Shown: in pieces, positions 1-13,166 of the stretch
How the letters are laid out: every line of letters starts with the position of its first letter
Numbering within the stretch: the first letter of the stretch is position 1
Assembly (NCBI GenBank): GCA_024752435.1
Contig: CP103024.1
Span: 744,001-808,000, forward strand
DNA from: Allantophomopsis cytisporea
Taxonomy: Eukaryota; Ascomycota; Leotiomycetes; Phacidiales; Phacidiaceae
Direction: 5' to 3'
Length of the DNA: 64,000 nt
Position numbers and translations under genes: made by a program
The notes under the pieces: generated by a model
The model's input: only the letters and a program-made list of their open reading frames with translations
Told to the model about the DNA's origin: nothing
The model's database searches: none

Positions 1-1026
1 CTTTGATCGATTTTGATACTCAAGCGTATAGTCCTGTAAGCGACGTGAAGTTCTAGGGGGGTACAAATGAGATCCCCCCTGGGCAACAGAGCATCTTGAA
101 GCGCACTTTGCTTTTGAGGCTGTGCCAAAGCTGGCCTCTATACGGTCCTCCTGAGCTTCAAACCTGGCAAAAAAGGACTCTTGCTGATTCTGCAAGATTC
201 TATGCACAGAGTGTTGAGAATCGCCAATGATACTCTGTAGGTCTTCCAACATCTTCGAGACGCACTTAGAGACTATCTGATCGGTGCGTCGGTTATAGTG
301 CTTGTTTGCGTCCATGGACTCCTGAAATCTGCGGATTATTCCTCTTTGGGTTTGCAGAATCTGCTCTTGGACATCGTCTCTGAGATGCCTGTCCTTCTCG
401 AAAGCACGTGCAATTCGGTATATTTCGGTGAATTCAGAGTTTCTCTTCTCAAAGGCATCTCTGAACTCATCCAGCTTACGTTGCACATCGTCAAAGCGTG
501 CACTAGCATCTCAGCGATTAGCATTATTCTGTCTACTTTGATGGATTGCATACCAATGAACCGTATTGAGCAGTACGGATATACTCCAGAGTTTATACCC
601 TAATTCAGCTCGCAAAGCTTGCACGTGGGAACTCTCCATGACGAAGAACTGTGCTCCTCTACTCACCGAAGCCACCTTACTGAAGATGATTTTTGAGCCA
701 TTTGGCTCATCAGTTATAGCATCGTCCTTCGTTCCCAGCCTGTCCTCATACTTGATTAATTTTTCATAGAAACTTGCCAATGATGCCTCGCACGATTCGA
801 CCAGTTCTCGAAGAGTATTACAATTAGTCTCGCCTAGGGTTTTTGACTCGGACCCAAGCTTCCTTAAGTTGTCTGTGATATTGCATAGCAAATCCAGACT
901 CTTTAGGAGGCTTCGATAATTGTCGGACGCACCATCAACATGTTTTAACGACTTCCGTATCTTGTTGATGATGTCAATCAACGCGACAAAATCGCCAACA
1001 CCGAAGCCGAAGGTTGGTATTACCAT
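1..1026 (-). CDS. Fungal STAND/NACHT-type N-terminal domain protein (partial, 3' end beyond window)
   Basis: The start TFGFGVGDFVALIDIINK followed by a helical region resembles the N-terminal domain found at the front of many fungal NACHT/STAND and ubiquitin-like-domain proteins. I chose the ATG at 1026 because family members start just before the T-F-G-F motif; the longer frame upstream has only a GTG. One frame stays open from 1026 to position 1 except for a TGA at 511-513. The protein after it is helical and charged (for example RKLDEFRDAFEKRN), so the gene continues past the stop. Two readings fit. The TGA may be a CGA-to-TGA nonsense mutation. Or it may lie in a 51-nt in-frame intron at 503-553, with donor GTATGC, a TGCTAATC branch-like site and a TAG acceptor. 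The intron reading would keep the gene intact. No catalytic domain is inside the window, so the function is unknown. Confidence 0.6.
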
Positions 1027-3202
1027 AATGAATGAGAGGAGATCAAGCACCGTCGAAAGACAACCTTGGTTCGACCTTGACACCTATCGATATGTAAGGT
1101 CGTATCAAGGGTTACTCAGGAATAATCGAATAATGAAATTAGATTTTGAGGAACTCTCAAGAAGCAAAAGAAAACATCTTAGAGAACACCAATACAAAAC
1201 ATAGCCGGACATTTATCATGAGGGATTTTTTTCGTATTGGATGACTTGCACTTGTAACTACAAACCATGTGGTAATGTAACCCATCTGCATGCGTGTCCA
1301 AGGATGAGTCCCGTCCTCACGCGCAATACAACATCAGCATAGGATTGAACAGATATATTATAATGCAAAATCATCAGAACAGACTTATAGATGAGGGAAA
1401 TATGGACCATAAGAAATTGAAAAGCTTTGTCTTAGGCAATAGATATGATTTCAAGTCTTACTTCTGTGTCATACTTGCCTACATTTTCTGTGATGGACCA
1501 TGCCAAAATTATACTGCTCTCAAATATTGTGAAGCTCGCAACCACTATACTCGGCCCCCAATATGCCAAGGATCTTGGTGCAGGTTGGTCCATCATCATT
1601 AATTCGGGTAAGCATTTTCATCTGGCGATCAGTGACTGCAGCCATCTGAGTGGCTTCCATACAGCTAGCTATCAAAGCCAGCCTTGAGGTTTGGAAACAG
1701 TGAACCTGCTGAAGGTGGTCATGAGTACCCGGACCTACCTATAATGAAGTCCTTCATAAGGCTCACCATGCCACGACATACGTACGTCGTTGACTATCTT
1801 ATCTACGAATGGAAATTAATCAAAATATGAAGCAAGAAGAAATGCAAAGATTCTAGACTAGAGCCGGATGACTACAGAACTAGCACCTAACGTATGTTAC
1901 GAAAAGTACCTGCCATCTCCCTCCTTTCGTCCACAAGCGAGGGATCTCTTATGACGTTAAGTAGGATCAACATCATAATCAAAGGCCGAGATCTTAACTC
2001 AATGATGTAGGGTGAAGTGTCTGTAAGTGGTAATGAGCTCTCCCCAGAGATCCGCATTGGGTGAAGCCGAGGTGAAAGCTACTGTGAGGATCGTATGCAG
2101 TTTACATACAACAGAAAGAATCAAGCTGAGTCGTGGGTAATTGAAAGACGAGTGGTACACCAGAATTGTTGACATTGACATTTTCATATGCCGCGCCTAA
2201 GTATGTCTGGGCCTTCGACGGTCGCTATCTTAGCATAGGATTTCTTCCCCGGAGAAAAGCCCTGTGGCCGGGCGAAACATGAAAAGCCGACAACAACTGC
2301 GACAAGCAAAGTCGAGTCTTTTGACGACACTACTCTTCTCACCATCGTCATCCTACAGTCGATTCGGAAGCAAGAATGCCAGAAACCCTATAGAATGGCC
2401 AGATAGAAACTGAGAAGATTTCTGGTATGATAAAATAATCGGCAGCTTTGACCTCTCTCCTGACAATCCATTCGTTTTCCCCAGGACATTCTATCTTCTC
2501 ATACGATATCTATCGAGGTTGTCGGATGTTTTGCGCCGTAAGCAAAAAGCGAAGTAAAGCAGAGTAAAGCTACATGGTACCAGGGAGGGCCTCGTTTGGG
2601 CTGGCGCACATTTCATGGCGCCATGGTCGCAGGATCACGCACTTTTGAACATTGTTCACTGCCCGAGTTCTACCGGCCGGTGGGCGACTGGCCAACCAAC
2701 GAGACAGACAAATGCACTGGCACGAAGAATCCACAATTTCGCCGTCCAAATAGCCGTATAAACACACATCCGCTCACAATTGTTCTTTGCGGCCGTACGA
2801 ACATTGTCGTCTCTTCTGTGGAAGAAATATCCGGATATCTACAGACGGCTGATGATGATGATGTTGTCTTGTTGTTGTTGTTCGAAGGGGGGGGCTTTTT
2901 GAAGCGAGCAATGGCTGCAGAGAGATCGACGGGTATAGGGATACTTGTACATATGTACATAGTAACAAGTACAGTAGGATGATGCAATCAAGACCTCTTG
3001 AAAGACGGGGTCCTGGGGTCTAGTTGGGCCAAAGAAGCTCGCCGTCAACCTCGGACATGCATGTGCAGGCTGTGTCCGGGGTAGATTGGCGCGACTGGCT
3101 TTGCGGAGAAGATGGGGGAAGTCAAGACGCGGACAATTACGGATAGGCCAATGAGATGATCAGTGGTGGGGGGGAAGGACAGGGAAAAAATGCGAGCGAG
3201 GC
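1027..3202. other. Gene-free stretch
   Basis: Only short open frames without recognisable domains or matching splice partners occur here. I see no RNA gene or transposon. The stretch is AT-rich up to about 2.5 kb and becomes GC-richer towards the next gene, so it probably contains the 5' region of the first gene and distal promoter of the small gene at 3889. Confidence 0.5.
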
Positions 3203-3274
3203 ATTAGAACCATTAGAATCATCAGAATCATCAGAATCATCACAGTAGAATCATCCCTTAGAATCATTAAGAAT
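3203..3274. repeat. Imperfect 9-nt tandem repeat (ATCAGAATC-like)
   Basis: Units of the type ATTAGAATC/ATCAGAATC follow each other about seven times with small interruptions. It lies about 0.6 kb upstream of the small gene at 3889 and is followed at 3298-3318 by a short GTGTC repeat. Confidence 0.8.
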
Positions 3275-3888
3275 ACGTAGTGCTAGGCTAGTAGTAGAGC
3301 GTGTCGTGTCGTGTCGAATCTGCGGCTGTGAAAGACGGATGACAGCAAGCAAGTCGAGGTGAAAGGCAGATACTGCACAGTCAGTGTGTGCCCAAGGGAA
3401 TAACTAGTGTCACCCTCTCCTCCACTATCACTCCACTCGCTCACGACCTTACTCCATCTCATTTCTTTCAGGCTCATTTCGTTGTTCAAGCTTCCGTGGC
3501 TTCTCATACTTATCTGCCGCCAGCCGCGCGACCATATTATCTTATCCTGCCCTGACTCTTGTCATCTCTCACTACTCTTCTCTCTTCTCTCTACACCGAG
3601 ACAAATCCTGCTATATCCTCCCATTAGTCTTCCACACCTTCGAGAACAAGTTCAAGTGTCGCGCTTCGATCTGCATCCTTAGCCTTTTGCAGTTTACGTC
3701 CATTGAATCATTCCCCAGATCAGGCTGTCCTGTCAACGATATTCTCCTCACCTCAACGACCTTGACTTCATATATCACCAGTACCCCGCCATCAACCATC
3801 TCCGCAAACGCATCCTCAACTCAAAGTTTATCAAACTCCACCAAATTTTCAAAGCTCTTCTGAACCATTGCCATACTCTTAAATCATC
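3275..3888 (+). promoter_or_regulatory. Pyrimidine-rich promoter/5' leader of the small gene
   Basis: Long C+T-rich runs between about 3405 and 3880 on the + strand precede the ATG at 3889. Such CT-rich tracts are typical of promoters and leaders of strongly expressed genes in filamentous ascomycetes. No TATA box is obvious. The transcription start cannot be set from sequence alone. Confidence 0.4.
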
Positions 3889-4110
3889 ATGGAAGCTCCA
3901 ATCTCCTCTCCATCCGTCTCCCAGATGAACCAACAGCAATATTACCCACTATCTCGCACTACCTCCAACACCCAAGCCTCCAGCCAACAACAGCAGGGCA
4001 GCTCAACGACGACAGCGCCCTTCCTCCAGAACTTCAGCCTAGTTGCTGAGGCGGCGAAGAGGGCACAGATGGCGGTGCTGATGAGAGACATGGAAGCGTG
4101 CGGGCTTTAG
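3889..4110 (+). CDS. Small Gln/Ser/Thr-rich protein with conserved-looking C-terminal helix (73 aa)
   Basis: The single-exon frame starts at an ATG in good context (ATCATGG). The first 45 residues are rich in Gln, Ser and Thr and probably disordered. The last 27 residues, beginning QNFSLVAEAAKRAQMAVLM, form an amphipathic helix and end in Glu-Ala-Cys-Gly-Leu. The abrupt change from low complexity to an ordered helix and the long CT-rich leader support a real small gene. I do not recognise the family and propose no function. It has no signal peptide or membrane segment. Downstream to about 4.5 kb is probably 3' UTR. The main doubt is the short length. Confidence 0.55.
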   Translation: MEAPISSPSVSQMNQQQYYPLSRTTSNTQASSQQQQGSSTTTAPFLQNFSLVAEAAKRAQMAVLMRDMEACGL

Positions 4111-6282
4111 ACTCCACAAACAGGCGTTTGTATGGGCATCGCAACAAGACCACGGATAGAAGGATGGGATTTACTCGGGAAGACAAGACGGGATATGTCC
4201 TGTAGACGGATTTTGGGAAGGAGTATGGCGTAACAGCAAGCGACATGAATACCATGGGTATCGCAGGAATCGGGGACCATCGGGATCAACAGGATCTGAT
4301 TTGATTTTTTACCTATTTTTTCGTTTTTTTCCCTTCTTTTTTCGTTACAGCTTTCGTGGGGCAAAATGGGCGCTGTAAATCTATCACGGCGGCAGTGTTT
4401 GAGGAATATGGGATGGGATGGTGAATCACAATTTTTATGGCTCGGCGAAGCAGAGCGCAAAAAAATATATATATTATCTTAATAATTACCCACTCTATAC
4501 ACGATTTCTGACTTCGTCGTGATTCGCGCAATTTGAACTTTCAAACCCAGAAACTTATCCTCCATCGTTTTCGTGAACCTATGCCGAGGCTTTCATGACG
4601 GCATTTCAGAGTTCAATTCTATTTTATCGTATTTTACCTTTCCGGTGTCAAACCTACTCGACTTGACCTTTTCTGTCATACTCACGATCCCGATACCCGC
4701 AGAGTAGGCAAACCCGCTGAATAGAATATTAGAGAATCATGTCGATGTAGACCATTTATAAATCCTGGTCAATCCATATCTGGAGAAAAATTGGCATCGT
4801 GAATCACAGCGGCTTGAGTAAATCAAGATAATCAAGACAGTCAGGACAAACTCCTTCTAGAATACTCCATTAAGTGAACGAGCAAGAATCAACGCAGAAC
4901 CAGCAAGTCTACTCCTCTCGACCCTCAGCAGCTGGCTCTTAACACCAAATTGTAACTCGAAATCTCAACACCACAATGGTCCCCGTTCTTTCATAACCTC
5001 ACTTTTCAAAACTGACTGCAAAACTCCCTTTCTCAGGATAGTACCAGTAATCCAAAGCCTCAGCACTCACCTCCTCGGAAATCCTACAAACAAAAAAAAA
5101 AAATCTGACATCCCCAGTGCAAATCCAATTTCCAGCAATCACAATGCACGCAATCAATTCTGAGACATTAAAACCCCGATTTCCGCCTTTGTTGTTGCAC
5201 GCGCCACGCAGGGCGATAGCCAGTACCTTACAGCACAAGCGAAGCGGAGCGCCGATTGCGGCTCTGGGGGAACGGTTGCCGAGGTAGTTGGGGGTGGGTA
5301 AATGGGAGTTTCGCGTGCGAGGTACGAAATACGGTTGGACATGCATAAATTACATAGAAGCTGTGGCGAAGAGAAGCCGGATAGCCGCAAGAGAAAGACA
5401 ATAGCAAAGACAATGTGTGCAGATTTTCCTGGGATGAGAATGAATTATAATTTCGTGGGGTGTAAATCATTGTTTTGAGGGGAAAGGGAGGAGTGTGACG
5501 GATGGCTATTTTTGTGGTTATTGTCATCGTCTGAGACCTGTCTGGTACCAGGACCGTGTGTATGCTCATAACCCTTTCAAGAGCTTGGTTTCGGCCATAA
5601 GATAACTTCTATGTAAGGATACAACGTAACTCGTCATTCATGGTGAAGACTGAGATGATGGTATAGTTTCTAATGAATGCATAACTTCAAATAAATGCAT
5701 AATTCTTGATAGATATTTCGTCTTCAAGTTTATCATGACCCTTTATTCAAGAAAGGGAACAGCATGTCTTTAAAACGCTGCATAACTTTCCTATCTTGAC
5801 GATTGCGAGCAGACATATATTTGTGTTGTATTTGTAGCTTGGCCGCATGACACGTGAAAAGTATTGATGATAGTAGAGAAAGTCCCATTTTGCTGATAAC
5901 TAAAGATGTATTTATATGAGGATATACAAAACGATATGGGGTATCTTGATCGTGATTATTATATAATAAATGAACCACCAAACGTGATGTAAAGTGGTCC
6001 AGAGAAGGTCAGATCAGGCCTTCAAAGGGTATCTCGAAATTGTTAGAAAGTATCGAGAAAGCTCATAAAAAGTTGCTCCTCTCTCTTCTCCCCAGCTCCC
6101 AACGCAAATCGTAATCGTGCAAGTAGTACAAAAATCATAGACAAAAGAAAAGGTCAACCAATGCAACCATATCATCAAATTTTCATGTCCATACCATCTG
6201 TACATACTAACCCCTCATTCGGATCTGTTTCGATTCTGTTCAGTTTTCTTCGTTTCCTTGATTGCTTTAAAATGATCCATCA
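4111..6282. other. Gene-free stretch
   Basis: The first 350-400 bases are probably the 3' UTR of the small gene and the last few hundred the 3' UTR of the membrane protein at 6283. Several open frames of 60-117 codons exist on the minus strand but show no domain or paired exon. An A-run lies at about 5091-5102. Confidence 0.5.
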
Positions 6283-7500
6283 TTATACCGCACTCGTTTC
6301 AACGCCCTGGGGATGCGTGGCAGTAGTGTTGTTAGTGCCGGTGGGTGTGTTGGTATGCGACGCAACAGTTGAGCCCGAGAGGCGCGCTTCACGCATGTCG
6401 GTGATGGGGACTTTGCCTTCGGCTTCTTCCTGAGCACGAAGGTGGGCTGTTTTAGGTCCAAATTCGTCGTTGTGTTTGATGGAAGCGAAGAGGATACATG
6501 TGCTGGGGAATGGTTAGCTCATTTGGTTCCGGGGATGCAGGATGGTGGAGGGTACGATGTAGACATAGAACCATGATGAGAATATGATACAGATGTGTAT
6601 GTGTATATGTATTAAGATGGGAAATAAGGATAGGGGAGGCCTTACCTGGCGATAGTAGCTACCCACCCCACCCAGAGGAAGACAATGCTGGCTACGGCAC
6701 GACCATTGTGCTTATACGGGCCTCCAATGGGCTTGTTGCCTTGCATTTGATAAATCTCTGCTGCCTCCTCTTCACTGACGCCAAAGATATAACTGGCTTT
6801 CGTAGCCACGATATACTATTATCACGTCAGCTGATGGTCAAGGGATAAACATAAAAGCGCAAGAAGAAAAATGAGGCTCAGTGGTAGTGACAGAAGGAGT
6901 AATATCATTTCTGACAGATTGCAGCATCTAATCATTACACTCGTCATTGCCTCGGCAAGATGGAGTCGTGGAATTTGCGGTCGGAGATACTCACAGTGTA
7001 AGCAAGAGCATCTGCAAGAGCAGCCACACAGACGAAGATTGCAGAGATCTTCCAGGCCAGCTTAACACCTGGACTCTCGTATCTCTCTGGCCAGAAGAGA
7101 TCAAAAAAGAATGCGGCACCGAATATGGTGGCGATAGCAATGCCCACGAAAATGTTGTAGGAGGCGATACCGACGTAGTCATTGTTGTATACGGCAGCAC
7201 CGTCGCCGAGATTATGAATGTACTTTTGTTGCGATACATAATCTAAGCACCATCAGTTCATGGTCTTTCGTTCTTTCGCTTTGAAACGGGGTTTGAAGTA
7301 AGGAAGATGGTATGTGTGTATCTGTGCTTACCAGATAGCATAGCAGTTCCAAGAGATTCAGAGACAACGCAAGCAATCATGGCGATTTGATAGACTATCA
7401 TCTTACTCCTTCTCAGATGATAATCCTTGTTGAACATGTATGAACCCTTGAACTTCCCCCATTGCATCTCATGCAAATCAAGTCCCCAAATAACAGCCAT
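6283..7500 (-). CDS. Four-helix integral membrane protein, function unknown (268 aa, 4 exons)
   Basis: Exons on the minus strand are 7500-7332, 7242-6995, 6815-6646 and 6502-6283. The introns have GT donors (GTAAGC, GTGAGT, GTAAGG), CTGAT/CTGAC/CTAAC-like branch sites and AG acceptors, and the frame joins cleanly. The ATG at 7500 gives MAVIWGLDLHEMQWGKFKGS. Four hydrophobic segments follow: residues ~34-55, ~82-108, ~117-140 and a last one across the exon 3/4 junction. The tail is hydrophilic and Thr/Asn-rich. An aromatic, charged loop F-W-P-E-R-Y lies between helices 2 and 3. It looks like one of the small fungal multispanning proteins without assigned role. I cannot name a substrate. Confidence 0.75.
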
Positions 7501-10493
7501 ATTTGTCTCGTGTGCCTAATTATCTATTACCTTGAAATTATCACCTCTTTTCAAGAGCAAGAACGAATTTGACTTTTGTACAGTGAAGCGAACGAAAAGT
7601 TTGGCGAGGAGATCGATGGAAGTAGGTAGAGAATATCTCAGCCAGTTGGAGTACATGGAAAGAGAAAAGGGAAGAGTGAGGATGAGGCTCAAAGAAGTAT
7701 TTCAAGTCCCCTCCTTCTCGCTATGCAGACCCTTATCCACCTCAAATCCTCCCCGGCACGAACGACAACACCCACTTACTAGCCATGTGTATGGACGGGA
7801 CTGGGCTGGCACGGATTGGTAATTCCTCTCTGGCGGAATGTCATGTGAAGTCAAATTCGATGGTGAAGCAAAGAATATCTAAGCGGCGTGGGCGCGATCT
7901 CCAAACAACGTCAGTCGTGCGTGCAAGCGAGCATCTCCATTCCCGATATGGTATTAGAGACGTGGAAATATGATGTCAAGGCGGAAGGTATATTACCCAT
8001 GCTGGTGCGGGCACAGCGGGAGGGTTGCCGCAATGATAATCATATCCGTTCATTCATTATTCATTCATACAAGACGCACGTAAATATGAATAGGTAGCTA
8101 GTAGGTAGATATTATTGGAGTACGGATATTCATACTTTGGCCTGTTTTCATGTGGGCGTGTGATCTGAACACTCTGTAAAGGCACCCTGGAGAACACGAA
8201 TAACCTTGGCCATAACCTTTTGCCCTTACATATCCCAATGTAAGCTTCTTTGATCCGATATGAATACAAAATAAATACTCCCACGGATATAAGGTAGAGT
8301 TCGAGAAGGCCTTTCGGCAGTCCTGTACTTGTTTTTACCTTGTAGATCATAGTTGGGAGATCTCTTATGAAGGGTTGAGGATGGCGTCCAATGTCTCAGA
8401 GCAATGGACGTGCACTACGCTGCAATGACGCTGCGATTTCTTGTCTGAACGTCACGCATCTCTGATCTGCAAGGATTGAGATGGACATGCATCCACATCG
8501 TGACGTTTATTCAGGACATGACATGGTAGTAGAGACGGAAGGGTCTTCTCTGCAGGCCTCGCTTTTTCACCCTCTTTTTGTCAGCTCTCTGCTTATCACA
8601 AAGCAGGATACAAGAAAGCAATGATGAAAGGAGAGCACAAGAAAGCTGGGCGCTGGTGCTTGAACATTCGGCAAGAAAAGCCGAAGTAACCGTACCCGAC
8701 GACCCCGGAAGTGTGATTAAGTCTGATACTGGTGGTGCATCACCTCAGTGCCACAAGAACGCTTATCGACACCCATCTTACATATTTCATGACCATCTTT
8801 CCAGAGAATCCACCGTCTGGTTGTTTGGGGTATGGAAATGTACGTACTCCCGAAGTCCTATAAAAAGCCAGGTCTTGGCAAAGTGCCTCCAACATCGTTT
8901 CTGAATATCAAGCACATCGGTACTTACCAATACCTCCCTACCATGACACACCACCTGATACAGCTTGAACAACTAGATGGCAGCTGATAAATTCATGAAT
9001 CTGATTAACTATATCGCTCTCAATCTAATCTTCTAACCCTCCCAAGCGGTTGACATAACACCGAGTACGCACAAAAACTTCAGTGTTCGATTTCTATACA
9101 AAGAGAACTTTCAAAATTCTTGAAACTTCACATGAATTACTGTTACTATCTTAAGATACAACATATCAAGTTCTAGAAATTCAGAACCGCGTAGTAGCTG
9201 TTTATAGATGTCGTTGTATGAGCAAGTTTAGTAGATTCACAGTGTACGCAGTAGGGAGTGCACGGAATCATGTCAACCGCGTTCCCTCTCAAATTTACTC
9301 TATTAACCACGCTCCATAAGCTTCATCATAGAAACAAAGCTTACCATTCCCGAAAACATCCCCATACTGCGTACAATCAAGACGAACAACCCACGTAGTA
9401 CAAACAGTTCCTCGGTTATTCACAACTCATATACCACCAACACCAACCAATCCCGGAAGCACACCAATCAGCATTCCCATACAAAAAACCGCACGAAGAC
9501 ATACAACAACCCAGCCCAGACCCCATCGACAGAGAGTCATACGCATCAGAAAAGACAAGCTCTCATGAAACTTTCTTCTGGCGCTCGCCCGACTCGACTA
9601 GATGGCGCCGGGGGAAACCGTTTGACTTTTACGCTTGCATGGCCGCTGCTTGAACGGAATGCTTGTTCGTACCAGCGAGATGGTTGCCCGAGGATGCCGA
9701 GAAATAATGTGGGAGGATTTGGGATGTGATGGGAGGCGTCGGGGAGGAGGAATATTCTATCATTGAGTTGTCATGCAATTTATCTCCTTAGTCTTTACGC
9801 AGAGGGTACAAAATAAATTACCTGTTTTTAACTTGTCAAGGCAAAATCTGAGGATATGTCATTCTGTACACTTTTAGTCTCTTGGTACTAAGGGAATACA
9901 TGATCTCCGTGCGTTGACATTCAATGGAACACGCTCTTAGAAGATCTCGAATTTGTAGAGTACATTTTCAAGATCGCACGATACGAATGTGGTATGAAGA
10001 AGTAATCACACCTCAAAAGAATATTCCAAAGCATACTCTAGACGATAACATGTCTGCATCTCAAATAAGTATTACATTAGATTATATCTATTATCACCCC
10101 TTTCATCCCCGGCTCATCTTCGCAACAGAATATAAAACACGCTCAAATGAACTACAGAAAAACAAATGGAATTAAGTGTTGTAAAACAGACGGGGTAAAT
10201 GTAGATGTAAACAAATTGTGTCAACAGGCAGAACATGGGTATCGTAACCGGCAAACTCCCTCTCTATGAAACAAAAGAAAACCATAAAGGCAAAAGACAG
10301 GAATAGATCGGCATATATGGCCTTCATATCTCAAATCCAGATCCAAAATCCAAAATCAATCTCCCATCTAAACACTCGCTGCCCAATAGGCCAATAAATA
10401 TCAACAAAATTTTCACTCGCTTTCAAAAACCACTCCCATCTAATACATCTTTATAACGCCAACAGAATCGTTCCTCAATCTCATTTGCATCTC
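7501..10493. other. Gene-free stretch
   Basis: This 3-kb interval holds the promoter of the membrane-protein gene on its left and the 3' UTR of the coiled-coil gene on its right. The open frames are short and unsupported. No tRNA, transposon or long repeat was seen. Confidence 0.5.
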
Positions 10494-12951
10494 TCAGATC
10501 TCCTCTAAGACCTCTCTCAAAGCATCCGTATCAACAACAGCAACAGTGACCTGGCAAGGCGCGGGATCAGGCTTCTTGAAGCCGGGGATAGGTCCTTTCT
10601 GGTTGATACCAGGCGGTCTTCCCATCATCGCGCGCAGTGGATCCTCCTTCGCCGCTGGTGTCGCAGAAGGTGCACTGACGACACGCTGAGAGGTTGCCTT
10701 GGCTTGGAGGTTATCTTGCGAGGGAGTGGGGCTCACACCCCATCTCCCAAACACCCATCCGCCGACTTTTTGACCAAGTGTGCCGGTGGCGGAGGACTCG
10801 TTTGAGTGGCCGGAGTGATTCGACGCGTTCGAGGCGCGAGATTCGGGGCGGACGATCGTGCGTAGGTAAGAGGTGGAGTCGCCGTTGTGGCGGGAGAGGG
10901 TTGGGAGGCCAGTTATTGTCGAGGCGGTGGTGATGGTCTCTGTGGAGAGGACGGAGGCAGATGGCGAACCGTAACCAATGCGGGTGCGTGGTAGGATCAT
11001 GCCTGAGCCTGTGATGGTGAGTTGGGACGGGCGAGATTTTAATGTGTGAATATCGAGGCCTGAGATGGAGATAATAGATTCATGGGAGTTGGAGCGACGG
11101 TGGAAGGGGCGGAAGACGGTGGGAGAATAGATATCTTCCATAATGGGTTCATCGTTTTGTGAATAGTCGTTGTGTATGTCCTCTTCAAAACGGTCTTCGC
11201 CTATTGGTTCCATCTCATCTATATCGTCGTCTTCTTCCTGAATAACGTTGTTAGGTTGGAAGTTCGTCGGGGTGGTAAAGCTGCGCATCGAAACTTCCGA
11301 ACCGCGCTTGCGATGATGATATGGCCCTGTAACAGGGGACATTGGGCCGCCAATGCTGGACCCTGGAGATGTAGGACGCGAAGAATCAGGATAATCGCGA
11401 TCGAACATAGACGAATATCGATACACCGATTGTGGGGAGCTTGGAACCGACGATGCAGTGTAATCGGACATGCTCTGATATGACTGCATAGACCACCGGT
11501 TATTTGGCATCATCTGAGGCGGAACTGTCGACGACGTCTGGGCAAGTATCGCCGCTGCAGTTGATGTTGATGTCGGACGAGAACGGGCTCGAGGATTTCG
11601 TGGTGACTGCATGCCGCCTCTCGTCGGTGTAAAAAGCCCTTGTGTGATGACATTGCGCTTCTTCTTCGGACGTACAATAGGATCCTTCTTCGGCACATGA
11701 TAATGATGATGGATATGTACTTCTTGCGACACAGGTTGGGGCTCCTTTGGTGCAAGTTCGGCCCCGAGCGACTGCACAGGAGTGTGGTCATCGAAGTCCT
11801 CATCGATGGGCTGATGTAGCATGAGCTTATCTCTGAGAAATTGTACCTCATCGTTTGAGTTCAACAGCATCTCCCGAAGCTCAACTATACCCAGCTGAAG
11901 ATTCGCGTTATCCTGCAATATGTCCTTTACGAAATGCGATACCACTTGATTCGTGCCTTTACCACCTTGACTTATACTCGCCGCGGCGGCAGCGCCCTTC
12001 AGTCGGCCTGCAGCTGTATCCAACTCTTTCTCTACCCTTCGTTGACGATCCATACGACTGACAACCTCTGCATGTCTTTCCCGCTCTTCCCTAGCCTCCC
12101 GATCAATCCTCTCCAGCTGTTCTTGTAAATCTTGGAGACCCCTTTCGGCAGCCTTCCATCGTTGAATAGCATTCCGTTCCTCCTCAGCCGTAACCAAGAC
12201 CGTTTTTTGTAGCTGTGCCTGTTCCTGTTCCACGGCAGCGAGCTGCATTTCAAGGACTTCGGTACGAGAGGCGAACGCCTCGAGGCGTCGCATCTCCTGC
12301 TGTGCCGAGTGCAGAGTCGCTTCGAGTGACTTGACGTGAGTCTCGGCCTCGACGACGGTTCCATTGAGGCCATCGAGTTGCGAGATCAAAGCGTTATTGT
12401 CCTCGGTCTTCCTTTCGTTCTCCTCGGCGAGACTCCTCTTCTCAGCCTCCAATTTCTCGATCTTCATAGTTAACTCTAGACGTTCGCGTTCTGCATCGGC
12501 CATGTACTGTTCGTGACGAACCAATAGAGCCTGGAGAGAGAAAGTCAGCGATTGCGCCATGGTATACAGATTACAGCGCGAGTATCCTCAACGGCCCTCA
12601 TGCACCACACCTGGAGCACCAGGAACGAGAGGCCTTTCTCCGCCGCCCTTTTTCTTCTTCTTCTTCATGCTCGCAGGATTCCTTCCTCATCATTTCCCAT
12701 CTCGCTCGGGAAGCTGTGTTGTCAATGGGACTTGTAAAGAAATGGTATAGACCCACCTGACCCAATTTGGCGGCAGTCTGTACATCCTTCTCCAGACTTT
12801 CTATAGTGACATTGTTGTGATTGAGGTATGCGCAGGCCGGACGACCACAACAACACTTTGGGTGGGTTGTGTTTGCCTGGTAGTCCTTGTCAGGAATGTG
12901 ACGAGATTTAAGTATTTCGTCGAGAGACTCGTCGACATCTGCGAGCGCCAT
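10494..12951 (-). CDS. Long coiled-coil protein (743 aa), of the kind often labelled myosin-II-heavy-chain-like in fungi
   Basis: Exon 1 is 12951-12757 (65 codons) and exon 2 is 12530-10494, separated by a 226-nt intron with donor GTGGGT and acceptor CTCCAG. Exon 1 carries a Cys-rich segment (PKCCCGRPACAYLNH, about residues 31-45) that may bind metal. Residues ~66-270 form an almost uninterrupted Glu/Lys/Arg-rich coiled coil. A histidine-rich motif HIHHHYHVPKK follows at about residue 335, then a long Ser/Pro-rich disordered region with basic patches. Similar proteins in other filamentous ascomycetes carry the automatic label myosin class II heavy chain. There is no motor domain, so that name should not be read as function. 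A scaffold role at the cytoskeleton or spindle pole is only a guess. Confidence 0.8.
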
Positions 12952-13166
12952 GCCTGCAGCGGGTTATGGTGCGCCTTTACTCTTTACGTTTATACTCTTA
13001 AAAGGGTGTGGGATCCGGTGTAGCGGCTGGGTCTGCAGTAAGTTGGCATCCTTGCAAGGCGAAGATGGGGTGCTTGGGAGCGTTGTGGTGGTGGTGCTGT
13101 GGTGCTTCTTTCCTTACTCCATGAGGAGCGGTACATATGGGAGTCGAGTAATGTGGTACGTAGGTG

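Noticed and set aside
2570..3048. Four overlapping minus-strand frames and one plus-strand frame
   Set aside because: They shadow one another through trinucleotide (GAT/TTG) runs and lie in the probable promoter of the gene at 3889.
5154..5569. Overlapping minus-strand frames of 78-115 codons
   Set aside because: No domain, no consistent exon joins, and the composition is that of non-coding DNA.
10694..10933. Arg-rich plus-strand frame inside the coiled-coil gene
   Set aside because: A shadow of the minus-strand coding sequence.
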